Shown here piece by piece: positions 58,957-64,000 of a stretch of 64,000 nucleotides of DNA (positions are counted from its first letter, which is position 1; each line of letters opens with the position of its first letter). A program made the translations under genes and the position numbers. Source of the stretch: Nocardioides sp. R-C-SC26 (GTDB lineage Bacteria > Actinomycetota > Actinomycetes > Propionibacteriales > Nocardioidaceae); the NCBI RefSeq assembly GCF_021246465.1, contig NZ_JAHRHK010000009.1, forward strand, positions 93,408 through 157,407. The letters run 5' to 3'. The notes under the pieces are model-generated. The model made no database searches. It had not been told where the DNA came from and saw only the letters and a list, made by a program, of their open reading frames with translations.

Positions 58957-60221
58957 TCGCGCCGGCGCGTCAGGTAGAGGACCTCGCCGGGGTTGTCGAT
59001 GAGGGCGAGCGCGGCGTCGTAGGAGCCACGCGCCTCCGCTCCGCGCCCGAGACGTCGCAACAGCTCGGCCCGCACGACGTGCCACGGGTGGTAGGTCGTG
59101 AGACCGATCCGCTCGACGTCGGCCAGTGCGACGTCGGGTCCGTCGACCTCCCCCACGGCCACCGCGCGGTTGAGTCGCACGACGGGGCTCGGGTCGAGCG
59201 CCACGAGCTGGTCGTAGAGCTGCACGATCTGGTCCCAGGCGGTGTCGGCACCACTCGGGGCGTCGGTGTGGACTGCATTGATCGCGGCGAGCAGCTGATA
59301 TCGACCCGGCCGCCCGACCCGCAGGCAGGTCCGCACGAGTGCGTGCCCCTCGTCGATGAGTTCGCGGTGCCAACCGCCGCGGTCCTGCTCGCCCAACGGC
59401 ACCAGAGCGCCATCGCTCCCGAACCGGCTCGGCCGCCGTGCCTCGGTGAGGAGCAGCAGCGCGAGGAGTCCGGCCGTCTCGACGTCGTCGGGCAGCAGGC
59501 CGTGGAGCAGGCGCGCCAGCCGGACGGCCTCGACGGCGAGATCGTCGCGGGTCGAGACCCCCGAGGTCGCGAGATAGCCCTCGTTGAAGATCAGGTAGAG
59601 GACGGCGTGGACCGCTCCGAGCCGCTCGGGCAGGTCGGCCTCGGCCGGCACCCGGAACGGGATGTGCGCGGCGGCGATCTTCCGTTTGGCCCGGGTGATG
59701 CGCTGGGCCATCGTCGTCTCGGGCACGAGGAAGCCCTCGGCGATCTCGGCGACGCTCAGACCGCCGAGCAGACGGAGGGTGAGGGCGACGCGCGCCTCCG
59801 GCGCGAGCGCGGGGTGACAGCAGGTGAAGATCAGCCGGAGGCGATCGTCCTCGATCGGCCCGGTGGGGGCGTGCGGAGTGTCGTCGTGCAGCATCACCGC
59901 GGCCTCCTGCTTCGTCTCGCGTCTGCTCTCGCGGCGCAGCCGATCCAGGGCGCGGTTGCCCGCCGTCGTCACCAGCCACGCGCCCGGGTTGGCGGGCACG
60001 CCGTCCACCGGCCATCGCTCCAGGGCGACGGCGAGCGCCTCGGCCGCGGCGTCCTCCGCGAGATCGAGATCGCCGAACCGCCGCGTCAGCGACGCGACGA
60101 TCCGGCCGTACTCCTCACGGAAGACGAGCTCGACGGCGCCGTGGCCGAGCTCCCGACCTGTCGCCGAACTCGCTTCGGGCCCCACCGGGTCCGAGGCTCC
60201 GCCCGATGCGGGACCGCTCAC
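58899..60221 (-). CDS. ECF42-type RNA polymerase sigma factor
   Basis: A 440-residue sigma factor with regions 2 and 4 in the first ~200 residues ([72 protein letters not shown]) and a long C-terminal TPR-like extension (residues 210-420, [59 protein letters not shown]). The extension and the adjacent DGPF-domain gene are the hallmarks of the ECF42 group, which needs the C-terminal part for activity in place of an anti-sigma factor. GTG 60221 overlaps the DGPF stop by 4 bases. Its last 58 bases overlap the convergent ABM gene. Confidence 0.92.
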   Translation of the reverse strand: MSGPASGGASDPVGPEASSATGRELGHGAVELVFREEYGRIVASLTRRFGDLDLAEDAAAEALAVALERWPVDGVPANPGAWLVTTAGNRALDRLRRESRRETKQEAAVMLHDDTPHAPTGPIEDDRLRLIFTCCHPALAPEARVALTLRLLGGLSVAEIAEGFLVPETTMAQRITRAKRKIAAAHIPFRVPAEADLPERLGAVHAVLYLIFNEGYLATSGVSTRDDLAVEAVRLARLLHGLLPDDVETAGLLALLLLTEARRPSRFGSDGALVPLGEQDRGGWHRELIDEGHALVRTCLRVGRPGRYQLLAAINAVHTDAPSGADTAWDQIVQLYDQLVALDPSPVVRLNRAVAVGEVDGPDVALADVERIGLTTYHPWHVVRAELLRRLGRGAEARGSYDAALALIDNPGEVLYLTRRRDQLAGPPAESSSARENPLP

Positions 60222-60577
60222 TCGCCCTGGAAGGGACGCACCTCGACCTTGCCCTGGCAGGCACGCGAGCCCCGGGCGGCCCAGGCGAGCGCGGTGTCGA
60301 GGTCGGCCGCCTCGATGATCCAGAATCCGCCGAGATACTCCTTGGACTCGGAGAACGGGCCATCGGTGACGATCGAGGACTCGCCGGTGTTGTCGACGCA
60401 GGTCGACGCCTCGATCGGCTGGAGGCCGCCGGCGAACACCCAGGCACCGTCGGCCTGGAGTGCGGTGTTGAACGCGTCGACGGCCTCGAAGATCGGCTGC
60501 ATCTCCTCGGGCGTCATGGCGCCCATCCGCTCGTCCTCGGCCGGGTCGTGGTGCACGCTGAGCATGAACTGAGGCAT
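60218..60577 (-). CDS. DGPF / YCII-domain protein partnered with the ECF42 sigma factor
   Basis: A 119-residue protein with a YCII-related fold: [45 protein letters not shown], and the naming motif [33 protein letters not shown]. Its gene directly precedes and overlaps the ECF42 gene. DGPF proteins are regularly targets and neighbours of ECF42 factors; their reaction is not known. ATG 60577 has AGGAGA six bases upstream. Confidence 0.92.
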   Translation of the reverse strand: MPQFMLSVHHDPAEDERMGAMTPEEMQPIFEAVDAFNTALQADGAWVFAGGLQPIEASTCVDNTGESSIVTDGPFSESKEYLGGFWIIEAADLDTALAWAARGSRACQGKVEVRPFQGE

Positions 60578-60725
60578 CTGATTCTCCTGGTGGATGGCGT
60601 GGTGGGCAGCCGATCGGCTGCCTCTCATCTATCCGACGAACGGGCTAGGACAGATACGACACCCCCGGCCGAGATTTCTCATCGGATCTCCAGGATCACT
60701 CAAAGGTGTGACTCAGAGGGGCGCC

Positions 60726-61856
60726 ATGGCGGACGATGGTCCGGTGATGGGCTCGGTGCGGACGCGTGAGGCGGTGCGGATGATTCCGGCGACCCTCGGC
60801 GCGCTCGTCGTCGCCGTCCTGATGGTGAGCTCGGGGCTGAACTCCGCTGTCGCGGACGCACCCGCGAGCGTCGCATCCGATGAGTCGACCATCACGGTCG
60901 AGTACGTCCCGGCGTACCGCGGCGCCGCGGCCCAGCGGGCCGCCGAGCGCCGTCGCGACCCGCGGCTGACCCGCCCGCTCTACGTCGACCCGACGTCGAG
61001 GGCCGCCCAGGCGGGGCCTGCGTTCAGCCTCATCGGCAAGCGGGCCCAGGGCTTCTGGCTCACCGACGCCTACCCGACCCCGAGCGCCGCGCGCGGTGCC
61101 GCCGCGGCCTACATCGACCGGGCCGAGGGAGCCAACCGCACCCCGGTACTCGTCGTCTACAACATCCCCGACCGCGACTGCGGCCAGTACTCCTCGCAGA
61201 ACGGCCAGGTCACCGCGAGCTCCTACCGCGCCTGGGTCAAGGGGGTGGCCGCCGGGATCAAGCGCAGCTCACCCATCGTGATCCTGGAGCCCGACGCGCT
61301 GCCGTTCGTCGGCGACCCGCGCTGCACCGACCCCGGCAACCGGGTGGCGCTGCTGAAGTTCGCCGCCACCACGCTGACCAAGGCGGGCGCATGGGTCTAC
61401 CTGGACGCCGGTCACTCGGGTTGGCGCACGGCCGCCCACATGGCGCCGCTGCTGGTGCGCGCCGGCGTGGCCGAGGTTCGGGGTTTCTCCACCAACGTCT
61501 CCAACTCGCGCACCACGCCCGCCGAGCACGCCTTCGCCGGCTCGCTGCTGAGCGAGCTGCAGAAGCGCGGCGTCCGCAGCGCGCGCTACGTCGTCGACAC
61601 GTCGCGCAACGGTGCCGGAGCCCAGGGCCCGGCGAACGGCGACTGGTGCAACCCCGTCGCGGCCAGGCTCGGCACGAGCCCCCGGCTCGTCTTCGACGGC
61701 GCCTTCGACGGCAGGCTCTGGATCAAGCCGCCCGGCGAGTCCGACGGCCCGTGCAACGGCGGCCCGAACGCCGGCGAGTTCTTCCCGACCGGCGCCTGTC
61801 GTCTGTTGAGCGGTCCCACGGCGTACTTCGACGGTCAGGTCTGCCGTCCGGCGTGA
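60726..61856 (+). CDS. Secreted glycoside hydrolase family 6 (cellulase-like)
   Basis: A 376-residue protein. N-terminal signal anchor (MIPATLGALVVAVLMVSSGLNSAVA at about 19-43), then a GH6 domain: LVVYNIPDRDCGQYSS (acid-side Asp pair), IVILEPDALPFV, GAWVYLDAGHSGW, VRGFSTNVSNSRTTPAE, YVVDTSRNGAGAQGPANGDWCNPVAARLG and EFFPTGACRLLSG. The DTSRNG and WCNP pieces are GH6 landmarks. It hydrolyses beta-1,4-glucans by inversion. There is no carbohydrate-binding module. ATG 60726 follows GAGGGG; the later in-frame ATGs 60747 and 60780 are less likely starts. The DGPF gene is divergent upstream. Confidence 0.9.
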   Translation: MADDGPVMGSVRTREAVRMIPATLGALVVAVLMVSSGLNSAVADAPASVASDESTITVEYVPAYRGAAAQRAAERRRDPRLTRPLYVDPTSRAAQAGPAFSLIGKRAQGFWLTDAYPTPSAARGAAAAYIDRAEGANRTPVLVVYNIPDRDCGQYSSQNGQVTASSYRAWVKGVAAGIKRSSPIVILEPDALPFVGDPRCTDPGNRVALLKFAATTLTKAGAWVYLDAGHSGWRTAAHMAPLLVRAGVAEVRGFSTNVSNSRTTPAEHAFAGSLLSELQKRGVRSARYVVDTSRNGAGAQGPANGDWCNPVAARLGTSPRLVFDGAFDGRLWIKPPGESDGPCNGGPNAGEFFPTGACRLLSGPTAYFDGQVCRPA

Positions 61857-61914
61857 CGCCGACGTCGCCGGACACCCCGACCACCGCGACGCCGTCCCCG
61901 GCTACGGTGCGGCC

Positions 61915-62448
61915 GTGATCCTGATCGAGTTCGAAGGCAAGCGTCCGACCGTGCACCCCGACGCGTGGGTCGCTCCCACGGCGACCCTGATCGGAGACGT
62001 GACCGTCGAGGCCGGCGCGAGCATCTGGTACGGCGCGGTGCTCCGCGCCGACATCTGCACCATCGTCGTCAAGGCCGGCAGCAACATCCAGGACAACTCG
62101 GTGCTGCACGCGGCGCCCGAGGCCACGCTGACCGTCGGTCCCAACGCCACCGTCGGCCACGGCTGCATCGTGCACTGCGACGTGGTGGGCGAGCAGGCTC
62201 TGATCGGCAACGGCAGCACCCTGCTCGACCACGCCGTCGTCGGCGCGCGCACGCTCGTGGCGGCCGGTTCGGTCGTCACCCCGGGTGCGCAGATCCCCGC
62301 CGAGCACGTCGCGGCCGGGATCCCGTGCAAGCCGACCAAGCCCATCGCGGGTACGAGTTCGGAGTTCTGGGTCGAGACCAACGCGATCTACTACCGCGAG
62401 CTCGCGGGCCGGCATGCGGCGGGCGCGGCGGAGAGCCCCCGCGAGTAG
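61915..62448 (+). CDS. Gamma carbonic anhydrase family protein
   Basis: A 177-residue left-handed beta-helix protein (hexapeptide repeats: VAPTATLIGDVTVEAGASIWYGAVLRADICTIVVKAGSNIQDNSVLHAAPEA). Zinc ligands of the gamma-carbonic anhydrase type are visible: His in NSVLHAAP, then GHGCIVHCD, which gives two more. Catalytic activity in such short bacterial homologues is uncertain. GTG 61915 has TACGGT six bases upstream. It is spaced 58 bp after the GH6 gene. Confidence 0.9.
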   Translation: MILIEFEGKRPTVHPDAWVAPTATLIGDVTVEAGASIWYGAVLRADICTIVVKAGSNIQDNSVLHAAPEATLTVGPNATVGHGCIVHCDVVGEQALIGNGSTLLDHAVVGARTLVAAGSVVTPGAQIPAEHVAAGIPCKPTKPIAGTSSEFWVETNAIYYRELAGRHAAGAAESPRE

Positions 62449-62522
62449 GGGCGTCGTGGCGGGTGAGGGCCCGCCGACACCCGCCCTACGCCCGCGGGCT
62501 CCCAGGTGCCACCATCGACTGA

Positions 62523-63830
62523 GTGAGTGCTGTTCGGCGTCCGCTGCCGCGGCTGCGCGGCCTGGTGGCCGACACCCGTCCCCTGAGCAACGAGCACTTC
62601 CGACGGCTGTGGACGGCGAACATCATCACGGTGATCGGCGCGCAGCTGACGGTCGTCGCCGTCCCGGCCCAGATCTACGCCCAGACCGGCTCCTCCGCCT
62701 ACGTCGGCCTGACCGGTGTCTTCGGGCTCGTCCCCCTGGTGGTGTTCGGCCTCTGGGGAGGGGCGCTCGCCGACGTCGTGGATCGGCGCACACTGCTGGT
62801 CATCACCACGCTCGGACTGATCGGCACGAGCATCCTGTTCTGGCTCCAGGCAGCTGCGGGCAACCGCAACGTCTGGCTGCTGTTGATGCTGTTCGCGGTG
62901 CAGCAGGCGTTCTTCGCGGTCAACCAACCCACCCGCAGCGCGGTGCTCCCGCGGCTGCTCGAACCCGAGCTGCTGCCCGCCGCCAACAGTCTGAACATGA
63001 CCGTCATGATGGCCGGCGGCATCGCCGGGCCGCTGGTGGCGGGCGCGCTGATCCCGGTGCTGGGACTGGAGTGGCTCTACCTCGCCGACTCGATCACACT
63101 GCTCGCGACGCTCGGGGCGGTCCTGCGGCTGCCGTCGCTGCCGATCGAGGGCACAGCCGGAACTCCCGGGCTGAGGTCGGTGATCGAGGGCTTCACCTAC
63201 CTGCGCGCCCAGCCCGTGCTGATGATGTCGTTCGTCGTGGACATCATCGCGATGGTGTTCGGCATGCCGCGGGCGCTCTTCCCCGAAGTCGCCCACGAGA
63301 GCTTCCGGGGACCTGACGAGGGCGGGCTGGCGTTCGCGCTGCTCTTCGCCGCGATCCCGGCGGGCGCGGTCATCGGCGGCGTCTTCTCCGGGTGGGTCTC
63401 GCGCGTATCGGCGCAGGGACGCGCCGTCGTCGTCTGCATCGTGATCTGGGGCGCCGCGATGGTCGGCTTCGGCGTGGCCATCGGCATCGCCGCCGAGCAC
63501 CGTGGAGCGGCCCGCGCGATGCTCGTCGTCGCCGTGCTGATGCTGGTGATCGGCGGCGCGGCCGACATGGCCTCGGCCGCCTTCCGCACCTCGATGCTGC
63601 AGGCCGCCGCCTCCGACGCCGTCCGTGGCCGGCTGCAGGGCATCTTCATCGTGGTCGTCGCGGGTGGCCCGCGCCTCGCCCACGTGGCGCACGGCGCCGC
63701 CGCGACGATGGCCGGCACCGCCGTGGCGGCCGCGGGTGGCGGCGTCCTGGTGATCATCGGCGTCGTCGCCGCCGCCCTGATCGTGCCCTCGTTCGTGCGG
63801 TACCGGGTGGTCACCGCCGGGGAGCGGTGA
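62523..63830 (+). CDS. MFS transporter (EntS / DHA3-like exporter)
   Basis: A 435-residue protein with about 12 hydrophobic helices. The N-terminus NEHFRRLWTANIITVIGAQLTVVAVPAQIYAQTGSSAYVGLTGVFGLVPLVVFGLWGGALADVVDRRTLLVIT has the MFS signature loop GxxADxxxRR between helices 2 and 3. VNQPTRSAVLPRLL and MTVMMAGGIAGPLVAGALI are typical of the EntS (enterobactin exporter-like) subgroup, so small-molecule export is likely; the substrate is not inferable. GTG 62523 follows CACCAT by 7 bases. Its stop codon lies inside a repeat at the window end. Confidence 0.9.
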   Translation: MSAVRRPLPRLRGLVADTRPLSNEHFRRLWTANIITVIGAQLTVVAVPAQIYAQTGSSAYVGLTGVFGLVPLVVFGLWGGALADVVDRRTLLVITTLGLIGTSILFWLQAAAGNRNVWLLLMLFAVQQAFFAVNQPTRSAVLPRLLEPELLPAANSLNMTVMMAGGIAGPLVAGALIPVLGLEWLYLADSITLLATLGAVLRLPSLPIEGTAGTPGLRSVIEGFTYLRAQPVLMMSFVVDIIAMVFGMPRALFPEVAHESFRGPDEGGLAFALLFAAIPAGAVIGGVFSGWVSRVSAQGRAVVVCIVIWGAAMVGFGVAIGIAAEHRGAARAMLVVAVLMLVIGGAADMASAAFRTSMLQAAASDAVRGRLQGIFIVVVAGGPRLAHVAHGAAATMAGTAVAAAGGGVLVIIGVVAAALIVPSFVRYRVVTAGER

Positions 63831-63955
63831 GCTGCTGAGGTTTCCGCGGCGCTCACCCCGGGCGGCGGTGAGCTGCTGAGGTTCCGGCTGCGGCGTTTCC
63901 TCAGCAGGTCACCGCGCCGCCCCGGCGTCGCCAGGGAATCCTCAGCAGGTCACCG
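63825..63955. repeat. Inverted-repeat cluster, CGGTGAGCTGCTGAGG type
   Basis: CGGTGAGCTGCTGAGG occurs at 63825-63840 and 63866-63881, and its near complement CCTCAGCAGGTCACCG at 63899-63914 and 63940-63955. The nested inverse pairs can make a long hairpin just after the MFS gene, a possible terminator. The first copy contains the MFS stop codon. It is not related to the GGTGGTCGAG family. Confidence 0.85.
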
Positions 63956-63957
63956 CG

Positions 63958-63979
63958 CCCCCCCCCCCCGGCGGGGGGG
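63958..63979. other. C12 / G7 homopolymer pair near the window edge
   Basis: Twelve C (63958-63969), GGC, then seven G (63973-63979). Such tracts slip during replication and sequencing, so the exact lengths should not be trusted. No gene is seen from 63956 to the edge. Confidence 0.7.
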
Positions 63980-64000
63980 CGGCGCGCACGCCGCCACGCG

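Noticed and set aside
60600..60725. CebR-type cellulose operator upstream of the GH6 gene
   Set aside because: The expected TGGGAGCGCTCCCA palindrome or a close relative is not present.
1..64000. tRNA, rRNA or tmRNA genes
   Set aside because: No cloverleaf, CCA-ended stem or ribosomal RNA segment was recognised on either strand by reading; a covariance search was not possible.

Overview
The window looks like a chromosomal segment of a high-GC actinobacterium, most likely a Nocardioidaceae member (Nocardioides-like). This is inferred from the very high GC content, frequent GTG starts, many genes that appear leaderless (a [C/T]AnnnT box 5-9 nt before the start codon and no Shine-Dalgarno), the gene content (MprAB-like two-component pair, HelD, DUF2510 and DUF3558-type lipoproteins, ECF42/DGPF pair) and dispersed repeats built on GGTGGTCGAG...TCGAGACC, which I recall from that family. 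I see no rRNA, tRNA, CRISPR, transposase or prophage.

Layout. 1-1144: 5'-proximal part of a zinc metallopeptidase gene, then a repeat hairpin. 1145-9515: five tightly coupled minus-strand genes (DUF2126/transglutaminase, circularly permuted ATP-grasp plus alpha-E, a second transglutaminase, a lipoprotein, a DUF2510 membrane protein), a predicted peptide-ligation/modification operon. 9557-15056: HisC-type aminotransferase, VanZ protein, dimethylargininase facing a GntR regulator across a perfect operator palindrome, holin-like membrane protein, low-molecular-weight phosphatase, fructosamine kinase. 15337-18192: OmpR regulator, sensor kinase and DUF3558-like lipoprotein. 18291-22166: chorismate block, a PhzE-type fused synthase followed by pabA and pabB. 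22210-32826: regulatory and surface block, a histidine kinase with two kinase-like halves, a divergent LuxR response regulator, a MalT-like LuxR regulator with a decayed P-loop and a 1543-residue secreted beta-helix/calcium-repeat protein; similar palindromes precede the last two genes. 33105-45793: HelD, enoyl-CoA hydratase, succinate-semialdehyde dehydrogenase, penicillin-binding lipoprotein, MerR regulator divergent from a thioredoxin-reductase-like enzyme, DEAD-box helicase, acetoacetyl-CoA synthetase. 46046-51312: a 42-residue protein, YceI, a four-domain GNAT protein, LLM flavin oxidoreductase, threonine deaminase. 51353-63830: two secreted/unknown proteins, acyl-CoA dehydrogenase, a WXG-like protein, M3 peptidase, ABM monooxygenase, ECF42 sigma factor with its DGPF partner, GH6 glycosidase, gamma carbonic anhydrase and an MFS exporter. 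The window ends in an inverted-repeat cluster and a C12/G7 homopolymer pair.

The items I find most unusual are: the five-gene ATP-grasp/transglutaminase operon with its lipoprotein and DUF2510 partners; dispersed repeats sitting in frame inside two conserved genes (the DUF2126 gene and pabB); the double-half histidine kinase beside the MalT-like regulator and giant surface protein; a PhzE-type synthase with no other phenazine gene in view; the duplicated double-GNAT protein; and a possible structured RNA at 37984-38099. All functions are read from sequence motifs and remembered families; no searches were run.
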